Assembly (NCBI RefSeq): GCF_000202635.1
Contig: NC_015125.1
Span: forward strand, 3,224,001-3,288,000
Origin: Microbacterium testaceum StLB037
GTDB lineage: Bacteria; Actinomycetota; Actinomycetes; Actinomycetales; Microbacteriaceae
Direction: 5' to 3'
DNA length: 64,000 nucleotides
The notes beneath the pieces were generated by a model. It worked only from the letters and a program-made list of their open reading frames with translations, was not told where the DNA came from and searched no databases. This document shows, piece by piece, positions 36,742-45,037 of this stretch (positions are counted from its first letter, which is position 1; each line of letters starts with the position of its first letter). Position numbers and translations under genes: made by a program.

Positions 36742-37932
36742 ATGACCGGATCCGATCCCGAGCCCCGCGGATCGTTCCTCGACGCCCTCAAGCGCCGCAC
36801 GGTCTCCAGCGACCTCCAGCCCCCGGTTCCTCCGGCCCTGCGGCAGGCCACGGCGTACGCCTGGCGGCTGCTCGTCATCGCGGCGGCGCTGGGCGTGGTC
36901 ATCTGGGTCGTCATTCAGCTCAAGCTGCTCGTCATCCCTCTCCTGGTCGCGATCCTCATCACGGCGCTGGTCTGGCCGGCGTTCTCCTTCCTGCAGCGGC
37001 ACCGCTGGCCGAAGTGGCTCGCGATCGTGGTGACGGTGCTGGGGACGATCGCGGTCATCTCAGGCCTGGTGTGGCTCGCGGTCTGGCAGATCTCCCGCGA
37101 GTTCGCATCGGTCCAAGAGCGCACGGTGCTCGCGGTCGAGCAGTTCCGGCAGTACCTGATCGACGGGCCCCTGCACCTCAGCGCCCAGCAGATCGACGAC
37201 GGGCTCACGCAGGCCGGAGCCTTCCTGCAGCAGCAGGCGGAACTTCTGTGGACCGGCGCTCTCGCGATCGGGACGACCCTCGGCCACGTGGGCACCGGCG
37301 TGCTGCTGACCCTCTTCATCCTGCTGTGCCTCCTCGCCGACGGCGGGGGCATCTGGCGATGGACGACGCGTCTGTTCCCTCGCGTCGCACGTCCAGCGGT
37401 CGACGGAGCCGGGCGCGCCGGGTGGCGCACGGTCAAGAGCTACGCGCGCACGCAGCTCCTCGTCGCCACGATCGACGCCATCGGCATCGGTCTCGGTGCC
37501 TTCCTCCTCGGCGTCCCGCTCTCGATCCCGATCGGCGTGCTCGTCTTCCTCGGTGCGTTCATTCCGTTCGTGGGAGCCGTCGCCACCGGCGCTCTCGCCG
37601 TCTTCATCGCGCTCGTCTACAACGGCCCGCTCATCGCGCTGTTCATGCTGATCGTCGTCCTCGGCGTGCAGCAGGTCGAAAGCCACATCCTGCAGCCGAT
37701 CCTCATGGGCTCGGCGGTCAAGGTCCACCCGCTCGCGGTCGTGCTCGTCGTCGCCGGCGGCGCGATGATCGGCGGGATCGCGGGTGCGCTGTTCGCCGTG
37801 CCGCTCGCCGCCTTCGTCAACGTGGTCGCGGTGTACCTCAGCTCCAAGGCCTGGGAGCACGAGGGACAGCCCCTGGCCTCCCGAGATCTCATCTGGCAAA
37901 CCGTCCCGCGCGAGCGCGGAAGGAGATCATGA
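36742..37932 (+). CDS. AI-2E family (TqsA/PerM) membrane transporter
   Basis: 396 residues with about eight membrane helices. The family pattern is visible: an N-terminal helix pair (LLVIPLLVAILITALVWPAFSFL), the amphipathic linker, then GVLVFLGAFIPFVGAVATG and VQQVESHILQPILMG in the C-terminal half. Members export AI-2 in E. coli (TqsA) or act as Na+/H+ antiporters; the substrate is uncertain. TAGGCT is 6 nt before the ATG (leaderless candidate). It overlaps ilvA by ATGA. Confidence 0.86.
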   Translation: MTGSDPEPRGSFLDALKRRTVSSDLQPPVPPALRQATAYAWRLLVIAAALGVVIWVVIQLKLLVIPLLVAILITALVWPAFSFLQRHRWPKWLAIVVTVLGTIAVISGLVWLAVWQISREFASVQERTVLAVEQFRQYLIDGPLHLSAQQIDDGLTQAGAFLQQQAELLWTGALAIGTTLGHVGTGVLLTLFILLCLLADGGGIWRWTTRLFPRVARPAVDGAGRAGWRTVKSYARTQLLVATIDAIGIGLGAFLLGVPLSIPIGVLVFLGAFIPFVGAVATGALAVFIALVYNGPLIALFMLIVVLGVQQVESHILQPILMGSAVKVHPLAVVLVVAGGAMIGGIAGALFAVPLAAFVNVVAVYLSSKAWEHEGQPLASRDLIWQTVPRERGRRS

Positions 37933-39158
37933 ACGACACTCCCACCCTGGCCGAGTTCGAGGATGCCGCGCAGGCTCTGCGCGGCATCATCACGCGGACT
38001 CCGCTCGACGAGTCGCTGCACCTCACCGAGCTCCTCGGCGTTCCGGTCAACCTCAAGCTCGAGAACCTCCAGCGCACCGGCTCCTTCAAGATCCGCGGAG
38101 CTTCGCACCGCCTCTCGCGCTTGACCGCCGAAGAGCGCGCGCGAGGGGTCGTCGCCGCCTCCGCCGGCAACCACGCGCAGGGCGTCGCTCTGGCGGCGCA
38201 GCAGCTCGGCATCCCGGCGACGATCTTCATGCCCCTGGGCGTTCCCGTGCCGAAGCTGCTCGCCACGCGCGGGTACGGTGCCGAGGTGATCCTCGAGGGG
38301 GCGACCGTCGAGACGCCGCTGCGTCTCGCGGCGGAGTTCGCCGAGCGCACCGGAGCCGTGCTGATCCACCCGTTCGACCACCGCGACATCATCGTCGGTC
38401 AGGGCACGCTCGGTCTCGAGCTGATCGAGGACATGCCCGACCTCGACACGATCATCGTGGGCATCGGCGGGGGAGGTCTCGCGGCAGGAGTCGCGGCGGC
38501 CGTGAAGGCGCGTGCGGCGGTCGAGGGGCGCGACGTGCGCATCATCGGCGTGCAGGCGCACAACTCCGCCGCTTACCCGTCGTCGCTCGCCGCCGGGTAC
38601 CCGATGCAGGTCGAGACGACTCCCACGATGGCCGACGGTATCGCGGTCGCGCGCCCCGGCGATCTGCCGTTCGAACTCATCCGGAAGTACGTCGACGAGG
38701 TCGTCACCGTCACCGAGGACGACATCGCGCGCGCTCTCCTCGTCCTCCTCGAGCGCGCCAAGCAGGTCGTCGAGCCCGCGGGTGCCGTGGGCGTCGCCGC
38801 GATCCTCGCCGGCAAGATCCAGGCCACCGGACCCACGGTGACGATCTTGTCCGGCGGCAACATCGACCCGCTCCTGCTCCAACGCGTCGTGGCGCACGGG
38901 CTGTCGGCATCCGGTCGTTACATGTCGCTCCGGATCCCCCTGCCCGATCGTCCGGGCCAGCTCGCTCGCGTGTCGGAGCTGCTCGCGCAGGTCGGGGCGA
39001 ACGTCATCGAGGTGCTGCACACACGCCACGGTCAGGGCCTTCAGATCAGCGAGGTCATCCTGCAGTTGAGCGTCGAGACGCGCGGTGCCGAGCACCGGGC
39101 CCTGGTGATCCAGACACTCGAGGACGCCGGCTTCATCGCCACGGTCGTCCCCGACTGA
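37929..39158 (+). CDS. ilvA: Threonine ammonia-lyase (catabolic/ACT-domain type)
   Basis: 409 residues. PLP-binding Lys in TGSFKIRGA (about 57), phosphate-binding GIGGGGLAAG (about 180), and a C-terminal ACT domain (LRIPLPDRPGQLARVSELLAQVGANVIEVLHTR). It deaminates threonine to 2-oxobutyrate for isoleucine synthesis or catabolism; the single ACT-like domain is the actinobacterial form. AAGGAG is 6 nt before the ATG. ilvA next to greA is a conserved actinobacterial pairing. Confidence 0.93.
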   Translation: MNDTPTLAEFEDAAQALRGIITRTPLDESLHLTELLGVPVNLKLENLQRTGSFKIRGASHRLSRLTAEERARGVVAASAGNHAQGVALAAQQLGIPATIFMPLGVPVPKLLATRGYGAEVILEGATVETPLRLAAEFAERTGAVLIHPFDHRDIIVGQGTLGLELIEDMPDLDTIIVGIGGGGLAAGVAAAVKARAAVEGRDVRIIGVQAHNSAAYPSSLAAGYPMQVETTPTMADGIAVARPGDLPFELIRKYVDEVVTVTEDDIARALLVLLERAKQVVEPAGAVGVAAILAGKIQATGPTVTILSGGNIDPLLLQRVVAHGLSASGRYMSLRIPLPDRPGQLARVSELLAQVGANVIEVLHTRHGQGLQISEVILQLSVETRGAEHRALVIQTLEDAGFIATVVPD

Positions 39159-39419
39159 CGGCGCGCCTCGAGGCCTTCGGCCGGGGTTCGGGGAGCGCTC
39201 TGCCGTTGGGGGCGGGGGATTGGCGCGCCCAAGGGCAGGAATCCGCCACAAACCGGTGCGCGGACCCCTCCCGTTGCCTCAAACCCGCAGCCGCGCTCGC
39301 CCCCTCCCGGCGCCCTTAACCCTCCGGCGCCCTCGACCCCGCGAGCGCCCTCGACCCCTCCCGGCGCCCTTAACCCTCGGGCGCCGTCGACCCCGCAGTC
39401 GTCCCCGACCCCGCAAACA
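39159..39419. other. Intergenic C-rich repeats between ilvA and greA
   Basis: The stretch is strongly C-rich on the plus strand. A perfect 24-nt sequence CCCCTCCCGGCGCCCTTAACCCTC occurs at 39300-39323 and 39354-39377, and variants of GCCCTCGACCCC recur between and after. No coding potential. A terminator closes the region. Confidence 0.75.
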
Positions 39420-39458
39420 CCGAGAGCCGCTCACCCCGGACGGGGGAGCGGCTCTCGG
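39420..39458. terminator. Hairpin terminator between ilvA and greA
   Basis: A perfect 13-bp stem CCGAGAGCCGCTC-like arm with GAGCGGCTCTCGG lies next to the greA stop. It serves both converging genes. Confidence 0.88.
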
Positions 39459-39467
39459 ATGTGGGGC

Positions 39468-39959
39468 TTACTGCCCCGAGTAGGTCTCGACCTTGACGAT
39501 CTCGACCGAGATCTCCTTGCCGTTGGGGGCGGTGTACGAGCCCTTCTCGCCCTCCTTGAGGCCGATGATCGCCGCACCCAGCGGCGAGGCCTCGCTGTAC
39601 ACGTCGAGCTCGGAGTTCGCCGCGATCTCGCGGTTGCCGAGCAGGAACTTCTCCTCGCCGCCGGCGACAACAGCGGTCACGACGGTGCCCGACTCGACCA
39701 CGCCGTGGCTCTCGGGGGCCTCGCCGACCTTGGCGTCCTTGAGGAGCTGCTGGAGCGTGCGGATGCGCGCCTCCTGCTTGCCCTGCTCGTCCTTCGCGGC
39801 GTGGTAGCCGCCGTTCTCCTTGAGGTCGCCCTCTTCGCGTGCGATCTCGATGCGCTTCGCGATCTCCTCGCGACCGGTGGTCGAGAGGTGCTCGAGCTCC
39901 TGAGCGAGGCGGTCGTAGGCGTCTTGGGTGAGGAACGTCACCTGAGCGTCATTGGACAC
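39468..39959 (-). CDS. greA: Transcription elongation factor GreA
   Basis: 163 residues. The N-terminal coiled coil (YDRLAQELEHLSTTGREEIAKRIEIAREEGDLKENGGYHAAKDEQG) holds the acidic tip (EEGDLKEN) that stimulates transcript cleavage; the C-terminal domain has ASPLGAAIIGLKEGE. It rescues backtracked RNA polymerase. The GTG before SNDAQVTFL is 5 nt after AAGGAG; an in-frame ATG ten codons earlier (MPLGLDEG) has no such site. In mycobacteria greA also lies next to DUF4307. Confidence 0.95.
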   Translation of the reverse strand: MSNDAQVTFLTQDAYDRLAQELEHLSTTGREEIAKRIEIAREEGDLKENGGYHAAKDEQGKQEARIRTLQQLLKDAKVGEAPESHGVVESGTVVTAVVAGGEEKFLLGNREIAANSELDVYSEASPLGAAIIGLKEGEKGSYTAPNGKEISVEIVKVETYSGQ

Positions 39960-40061
39960 GGTTACTCCTTCGTCGAGGCCGAGCGGCATCCTTCGGGTGT
40001 CCGCCGGGGGTATATGTCGAACGCCCCGGCATCGAGCCGGGGCGCGTCATCTAGCGCTATT

Positions 40062-40457
40062 TTACGGCACCCAACAAGAGTTGACAAAACCCGTGGTCGC
40101 CAGGGCGAGCGTCGGAATCTCCTCCGTGAACGCGCGGCTGTGATCCTCGGATGCCGGGTACTCCACGACACGCCACCCCACGGTTCCGTGATCCTCGTCC
40201 TGCGCCTCGATCGCGCACGCGACGGGCTCGCCGACGGGGGCGGTGAACTGGAACGAGATGGTCACACTCGACGCGTCGTTCACCGTGTAGCCGGTGTCGT
40301 TGGCGGTGACCGATCGCATGGTGTTCGACACGGTGGTCCACCCCAGCAGCGCCGTGAGCGTCAGCGCGACGACCCCGACGATGCTCCACAGCACGATCCG
40401 GCGTCGCGGCGATGTGCGTCGGCCGTAGCGCTCATCGAGCATCTCCTGCGTCGTCAT
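40062..40457 (-). CDS. DUF4307 family membrane protein
   Basis: 131 residues. The cytosolic N-terminus contains LDERYG, the hallmark of DUF4307; one membrane helix (IVLWSIVGVVALTLTALLGW) and an extracytoplasmic beta-rich domain follow, ending with a Cys (NSCWVP) that pairs with the internal Cys in VACAIEA. Function unknown. It lies beside greA as in M. tuberculosis Rv1081c. GGAGAG precedes the ATG. Confidence 0.85.
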   Translation of the reverse strand: MTTQEMLDERYGRRTSPRRRIVLWSIVGVVALTLTALLGWTTVSNTMRSVTANDTGYTVNDASSVTISFQFTAPVGEPVACAIEAQDEDHGTVGWRVVEYPASEDHSRAFTEEIPTLALATTGFVNSCWVP

Positions 40458-40520
40458 GGTCTCTCCGGGCTTTAGGCTGGAGTTCCAGGCTACGCGCTTC
40501 CGCCCGGACCGAAGGACTCC

Positions 40521-40772
40521 ATGCTTCCCGTGCTCGTCGCTCTCGCGACCACGCCCACCCCGGCCAACACTCCGGACGATTCCCTCGTCACGCCCGGGCC
40601 GTTCGGCTTCGGCGCGATCGCCTTCATCGGCGTCGCGGTGTTCCTCCTCGTGTGGGACATGCTGCGTCGCATCCGCCGTGGTCGCTACCGCGAAGAGGTC
40701 AACGCCGAGCTCGACGCCGAGGAGCAGGCGCGCGCGGCCGAGACCCCCGACGACGCCGCCCCCCGCGCCTGA
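40521..40772 (+). CDS. Small single-span membrane protein, 83 residues
   Basis: It starts MLPVLVALATTPTPANT, has one helix (GFGAIAFIGVAVFLLVWDML) followed by a strongly basic stretch (RRIRRGRYREE) and an acidic tail. The order matches small actinobacterial proteins of unknown function found beside DUF4307 and mca. GAAGGA is 5-6 nt before the ATG, and TAGGCT upstream may be its -10. It is divergent from DUF4307. Confidence 0.72.
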   Translation: MLPVLVALATTPTPANTPDDSLVTPGPFGFGAIAFIGVAVFLLVWDMLRRIRRGRYREEVNAELDAEEQARAAETPDDAAPRA

Positions 40773-40807
40773 GGTCGCCGTCGCGGCATCCGTCCTCCTT
40801 CCCCGCG

Positions 40808-40832
40808 GGCGGCTTCGACAAGCTCAGCCGCC
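40808..40832. repeat. Hairpin repeat related to the block before eno
   Basis: GGCGGCTTCGACAAGCTCAGCCGCC has the loop sequence TTCGACAAGCTCA of the third hairpin in the 69-nt units at 28522 and 28696. It lies between converging genes and may act as a terminator. Confidence 0.75.
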
Positions 40833-40902
40833 GGTGACGGCCTGACAGCGTCGATGTCCCCGCTGCCCGCTGAGGAGCCACGGAGCGGGCTCGGGAGCGG
40901 CC

Positions 40903-41628
40903 TCAGCCGCCGTGATACGCCGGGGCGAGGGCGATCAGCAGGCACGCCGTCCAGTGGCACAGGAACGCCAGCACCGTGCACACGTGGAAGATCTCGTGGA
41001 AACCGAAGTGGCCCGGCCACGGGTTCGGGCGCTTGAGCGCGTACACGATCGCTCCCGCGGTGTAGAGCAATCCGCCCACCACGACGAGCACCATCATCGC
41101 GACGTTGGCCTCGAGCAGATCGAACAGGTACATCACGGCGGCCCACCCGAGCGCGAGGTACAGGGCGACGTAAAGCCACCTCGGCGCGTTGATCCAGAAG
41201 ACCCGGAACAGGATGCCGAGCAGCGCGCCGCCCCACACGATCGACAGCAGCAGCACCGTCTTCGGTGTCGGCAGGGCCAGCACCGCCAGTGGCGTGTACG
41301 TGCCCGCGATCAGCAGCAGGATGTTCGCGTGGTCGATCCGCTTCAGGACGGCCTTGGTCTTCGGCTTCCAATGGAAGCGGTGATACAGCGCCGAGTTGCC
41401 GAAGAGCAGGAGAGAGGATGCCGCGAACACGGCGGACGCCCACTTCGCCGGCGCCCCCTGAGCGAGCGTGATGAGGACGATCCCGGCCGCGATCGCCACG
41501 GGGAAGGTTCCCGCGTGGATCCACCCGCGCCAGGTGGGTTTGACCTCGTCTTGGGCGCCCACGGCGGACGCCTCGAGGAGGGGCAGCTGGGGCATCTCCA
41601 CGCCGTCATCAGGGGTCGTCGGTGTCAC
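40903..41628 (-). CDS. Hemolysin III / PAQR-family membrane protein
   Basis: 241 residues with seven membrane helices. The conserved metal-site motifs are SALYHRFHW, DHANILLLIAGTYTP and the closing HFGFHEIFHVCTVLAFLCHW, giving the Ser/His/Asp residues of the PAQR hydrolase fold. Bacterial HlyIII proteins probably act on lipids; haemolysis is shown only in Bacillus cereus. It is divergent from the Z-prenyl synthase, as in M. tuberculosis Rv1085c/Rv1086. Confidence 0.9.
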   Translation of the reverse strand: MTPTTPDDGVEMPQLPLLEASAVGAQDEVKPTWRGWIHAGTFPVAIAAGIVLITLAQGAPAKWASAVFAASSLLLFGNSALYHRFHWKPKTKAVLKRIDHANILLLIAGTYTPLAVLALPTPKTVLLLSIVWGGALLGILFRVFWINAPRWLYVALYLALGWAAVMYLFDLLEANVAMMVLVVVGGLLYTAGAIVYALKRPNPWPGHFGFHEIFHVCTVLAFLCHWTACLLIALAPAYHGG

Positions 41629-41749
41629 AGGAAAACCCTACGCGCCCGACCATGCCGCGGAGGGAACACGGCGCGATGCTCACCTTTTGCGCAGGCGGAA
41701 GCCGTGCGCGAGCGACGGGGAATCGCGCTGCGCGCGGTAGCGTAGGCGG

Positions 41750-42532
41750 GTGGCGCGGATGCGAAGGAACGAGGGGCGCGGCCCCCTTTACCGTCTGTAC
41801 GCCTCACGCTTGCGCCGACGCATGCCGGCGACCGTTCCGCACCATGTCGCGATGATGATCGACGGCAACCGGCGGTGGGCGCGTCAGCTCGGTTACGACA
41901 GCGCGGCTCACGGTCACCGCGCGGGCGCCGCGAAGATGCACGAGTTCCTGCGGTGGTGCGACGACCTGGGCATCGGCGTCGTCTCGCTGTACCTGTTGTC
42001 CAACGACAACCTCGTCAAGCGCGACAGCCGCGAGTTGAACGACCTGCTCGAGATCATCGCGGAGCTCGCCCGCGAACTCTCGCTCGAACCCGATTGGCGG
42101 GTCCAGCACGTGGGCCGCGCCGAGGGGCTCCCGACCGAGCTCGCCGACGTCCTGCACGAGGTCACCGAACGCACGCGCTCGCACACGGGTCTCCACGTCA
42201 ACCTCGCGGTGGGCTACGGGGGTCGGAGCGAAATCGTGGATGCCGTGCGCAGCATCATCGCCAAACACGACGCCTCGGGGGGTTCGCTGGAAGAACTGGC
42301 GGCCAGCCTGACTCCCGAGCAGATCGGCGAGCACCTCTACACGGGGGGTCAGGCGGACCCCGACCTCGTGATCCGTACATCCGGCGAACAGCGCCTCAGC
42401 GATTTCCTGCTCTGGCAGTCGGCGCATTCCGAGTTCTATTTCGTCGAAGCCCTCGGCCCGGACCTTCGGGAAGTCGATTTCCTTCGGGCCATTCGCGACT
42501 TCTCCGCGCGGGATCGGCGTTTCGGACAGTAA
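41750..42532 (+). CDS. Isoprenyl transferase (cis-prenyl diphosphate synthase)
   Basis: 260 residues. The catalytic motif MMIDGNRRWAR is at about 36-46, with SEFYFVEALGPDLREVDFLRAIRDFSARDRRFG at the end. The family makes undecaprenyl diphosphate or shorter Z-prenyl diphosphates for cell-wall carriers. Gene order beside hemolysin III parallels the Z-farnesyl diphosphate synthase Rv1086, so this may be the short-chain enzyme; sequence alone does not settle it. TAGCGT lies 6 nt before the GTG (leaderless candidate). Confidence 0.9.
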   Translation: MARMRRNEGRGPLYRLYASRLRRRMPATVPHHVAMMIDGNRRWARQLGYDSAAHGHRAGAAKMHEFLRWCDDLGIGVVSLYLLSNDNLVKRDSRELNDLLEIIAELARELSLEPDWRVQHVGRAEGLPTELADVLHEVTERTRSHTGLHVNLAVGYGGRSEIVDAVRSIIAKHDASGGSLEELAASLTPEQIGEHLYTGGQADPDLVIRTSGEQRLSDFLLWQSAHSEFYFVEALGPDLREVDFLRAIRDFSARDRRFGQ

Positions 42533-42643
42533 GGCGCACGCGCCGGAAACCCTCACCACGAGGGTGAGACTTGTTCACACACTCGTCATTTTCGTGGCGT
42601 GTTAACGACCCTCGGACGCCTCGCGGCATCGTACGGTGATCAC

Positions 42644-42730
42644 ATCGGGCACGGAGCCCGATCGAGTCGGCCTTCGGATTGCGACTCGTGACCCACAGGT
42701 CGACTCGTGACAACCGGGTGAGACACCCGG
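42644..42730 (+). promoter_or_regulatory. Structured leader of the PIN-PhoH gene: three consecutive hairpins
   Basis: Stem 1 is ATCGGGC/GCCCGAT (42644-42662), stem 2 CGAGTCG/CGACTCG (42663-42688), stem 3 CCGGGT/ACCCGG (42714-42730). GACTCGTGAC is repeated at 42683-42692 and 42702-42711. A TACGGT box at 42632-42637 would start transcription at the first stem. GGGAG and the GTG follow directly. Confidence 0.6.
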
Positions 42731-42744
42731 GTCGGGAGTGGGTT

Positions 42745-44094
42745 GTGACTGCACGAGCACCATTCGACCAGCGTCACGTCGTCGAGAGCAGCGTTTCCGA
42801 ACAGGACCTGCGCACCTACGTTCTGGACACGTCCGTCCTCTTGAGCGATCCGCGGGCGTTCTTCCGCTTCGCGGAGCATTCCGTCGTGATCCCCGTGGTG
42901 GTGATCACCGAGCTCGAGGGCAAACGCCACGATCCCGAGATCGGGTACTTCGCCCGCCAGGCCCTGCGCCACCTCGACGAATTGCGCATCGAACACGGCC
43001 GCCTCGATTTCCCCGTCCCCGTCGGCAACGACGGCACGCTTCGCGTCGAGCTGAACAACACCGACCAGATGGTGCTGCCCTCCGGCATGCGCACGGGCAA
43101 CAACGACAGCCGCATCCTCGCCGTGGCGATGAACATCGCCAAGGACGGCGCAGAGGTCACGGTCGTGTCCAAGGACCTGCCGATGCGCGTGAAGGCGGCA
43201 TCCCTCGGCCTGACGGCCGAGGAGTACCTGGCCGAGCAGGCCATGGACTCGGGGTGGACGGGCATCGCCTCGCTCGACATCTCGGGAGACGACCTCAGCG
43301 ACCTGTACGAGAGCGAGGTCGCCACCAGCGACGAGGTGGTCGGTCTTCCGGTGAACACCGGCCTGATCATCCACTCCGAGCGGGGCTCGGCGCTCGGTCG
43401 GGTCACCGGTGACGGCGAGTTCCGTCTGGTCCGCGGCGACCGCGACGCGTTCGGCCTGCACGGTCGGTCGGCCGAGCAGCGCATCGCCCTCGACCTGCTG
43501 CTCGACCCGGAGGTCGGGATCGTGTCGCTGGGCGGCCGTGCGGGCACCGGCAAGTCCGCCCTCGCCCTGTGCGCCGCACTCGAGTCCGTGCTCGAGCGGC
43601 AGCAGCAGAAGAAGATCATCGTGTTCCGACCGCTGTTCGCGGTGGGCGGGCAGGAGCTCGGGTACCTCCCCGGCGACCAGGCCGAGAAGATGGGACCCTG
43701 GGGACAGGCGGTCTTCGACACGCTCGGCTCCGTCGTCTCGGGCAACGTCCTCGAAGAGGTCCTGGCACGCGGGCTCCTCGAGGTCCTTCCCCTGACCCAC
43801 ATCCGCGGGCGCTCCCTGCACGACGCCTTCGTGATCGTCGACGAGGCGCAGTCGCTCGAGCGCAATGTCCTCCTGACGGTCCTGAGCCGCATCGGGCAGA
43901 ACTCCCGTGTGGTGCTGACGCACGACGTGGCCCAGCGCGACAACCTGCGGGTCGGCCGTCACGACGGTGTCGCGTCGGTGATCGAGACGCTGAAGGGGCA
44001 CGCGCTTTTCGGTCACGTCACGCTCACCCGGTCGGAGCGGTCGGCGATCGCCGCCCTCGTCACCGACCTGCTGGAGGCGGGCGAGCTCTCCTGA
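42745..44094 (+). CDS. PhoH2-type protein: PIN ribonuclease domain fused to PhoH ATPase
   Basis: 449 residues. The N-terminal PIN domain (about 15-150) has acidic residues in [17 protein letters not shown] and [19 protein letters not shown]. The PhoH ATPase domain has Walker [10 protein letters not shown] (about 262-270), [17 protein letters not shown] and Walker [11 protein letters not shown]. Mycobacterial PhoH2 unwinds and cleaves RNA and is paired with the PhoAT antitoxin. No clear PhoAT ORF is seen here. The GTG is about 6 nt after GGGAG; an in-frame extension upstream overlaps the hairpins. Confidence 0.92.
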   Translation: MTARAPFDQRHVVESSVSEQDLRTYVLDTSVLLSDPRAFFRFAEHSVVIPVVVITELEGKRHDPEIGYFARQALRHLDELRIEHGRLDFPVPVGNDGTLRVELNNTDQMVLPSGMRTGNNDSRILAVAMNIAKDGAEVTVVSKDLPMRVKAASLGLTAEEYLAEQAMDSGWTGIASLDISGDDLSDLYESEVATSDEVVGLPVNTGLIIHSERGSALGRVTGDGEFRLVRGDRDAFGLHGRSAEQRIALDLLLDPEVGIVSLGGRAGTGKSALALCAALESVLERQQQKKIIVFRPLFAVGGQELGYLPGDQAEKMGPWGQAVFDTLGSVVSGNVLEEVLARGLLEVLPLTHIRGRSLHDAFVIVDEAQSLERNVLLTVLSRIGQNSRVVLTHDVAQRDNLRVGRHDGVASVIETLKGHALFGHVTLTRSERSAIAALVTDLLEAGELS

Positions 44095-44380
44095 GAATCG
44101 CGGGAGGGGTCCGGGCGTCTGCGGTCGGGCCCCTCTCTTGCTCAAGATGAGAGCATTCTCATGCCCGGCTCCTGCGTTTTTCATAGCCGAAAGGCAGACT
44201 GGAGGCATCGGCGAGGGAACAGTCTCGTCACCGCCCCGGCGGTTCCCCCTGAAAAATGAACACGAGATCCGCTCTATACGGGCTGGTCGCTGCATTTCGG
44301 GTAAGTCAGCAGACCCCCGGAGCAGGGTCTCCCCACAGCCCCCGGTTTCCCCCCGCCGGGGGCTTTCGGGTTTCCGGCGC
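44095..44380. other. Intergenic region with inverted repeat, promoter-like box and possible relic ORF
   Basis: It holds ATGAGA-GCAT-TCTCAT (44146-44163 region), a CAGACT box about 35 nt downstream, and an ATG at 44256 opening MNTRSALYGLVAAF, which resembles the start of a secreted protein but soon becomes non-protein-like. A hairpin terminator closes it. See findings. Confidence 0.4.
44338..44366 (+). terminator. Hairpin terminator GCCCCCGG/CCGGGGGC followed by TTT
   Basis: It has an 8-bp stem and a 10-nt loop, then TTTCGGGTTT. It faces rightward and ends just before the stop of the minus-strand response regulator. Confidence 0.7.
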
Positions 44381-45037
44381 CTACTCCCAGCGGTACCCGG
44401 CGCCGCGGACGGTCGCGATGCGCGCCGCCCCGAACTTGCCGCGGAGGTAGCGGACGTAGACGTCGACGACGTTCGATCCGGGATCGAAGTCCATGCCCCA
44501 CACCCGGCTGAGCAGTTGCTCGCGGCTGAGGACCTGTCCGGCGTGTCGGAGGAACTCCTCGGCGAGGGCGAACTCCCGCGCGCTCAGGTCCACCTCGCGA
44601 CCGTCGATGCTCGCTCGACGGCCGCGGACGTCGAGCGTGACATCCCCGTGCGAGATCGAGATCGTGTTCGCCGTCACGGGTTCTCGAAGGCGCGATCGGA
44701 CGCGCGCCAGCAGTTCGTCGAACTTGAAGGGCTTCGCCATGTAGTCGTTCGCGCCGGCGTCGAGGCCGTCCACGGTGTCGCGCGTGCTCGTGCGCGCGGT
44801 GAGCATGATCACGGGCAGCGCGGAACCCTGTCCGCGCAGCGTGCGCAGGACCTCGAAGCCGTCGATCGTGGGCAGCCCGACGTCGAGCAGCACGAGGTCG
44901 ACCTCGCCGGAGAGAGCGGTGTCGAGCGCGTCGGCGCCGTCGTCGACGGTCACGGTCTGGTAGCCGGCGGCCTCCAGACCTTTCGCGACGAACGCGGCGA
45001 TGCGTTCTTCGTCCTCGGCGATGAGGATGCGGGTCAT
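44381..45037 (-). CDS. OmpR-family response regulator
   Basis: 218 residues. The receiver domain has the acidic pair EDEE near 8-11, phospho-acceptor Asp in LVLLDVGLP (about 51) and Lys in YMAKPF; the C-terminal winged helix contains LSAREFALAEEFLRHAGQVLSREQLLSRVWG and VDVYVRYLRGKFG. It overlaps the sensor kinase gene (ATGA), which is upstream in the same transcript. The family fits CutR/TcrA-like regulators that often recognise TCTCA-type repeats. The target is not identified. Confidence 0.93.
   Translation of the reverse strand: MTRILIAEDEERIAAFVAKGLEAAGYQTVTVDDGADALDTALSGEVDLVLLDVGLPTIDGFEVLRTLRGQGSALPVIMLTARTSTRDTVDGLDAGANDYMAKPFKFDELLARVRSRLREPVTANTISISHGDVTLDVRGRRASIDGREVDLSAREFALAEEFLRHAGQVLSREQLLSRVWGMDFDPGSNVVDVYVRYLRGKFGAARIATVRGAGYRWE

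Noticed and set aside
40903..41628. Hemolysin III protein as a virulence factor
   Set aside because: The family is widespread in non-pathogens and is a PAQR membrane hydrolase; no toxin context is present.
42599..42691. 30-codon frame as a PhoAT-like antitoxin before PhoH2
   Set aside because: It is shorter than the mycobacterial antitoxin as I recall it, has no ribosome site, and lies inside the hairpin region. Kept only as a note in the leader finding.
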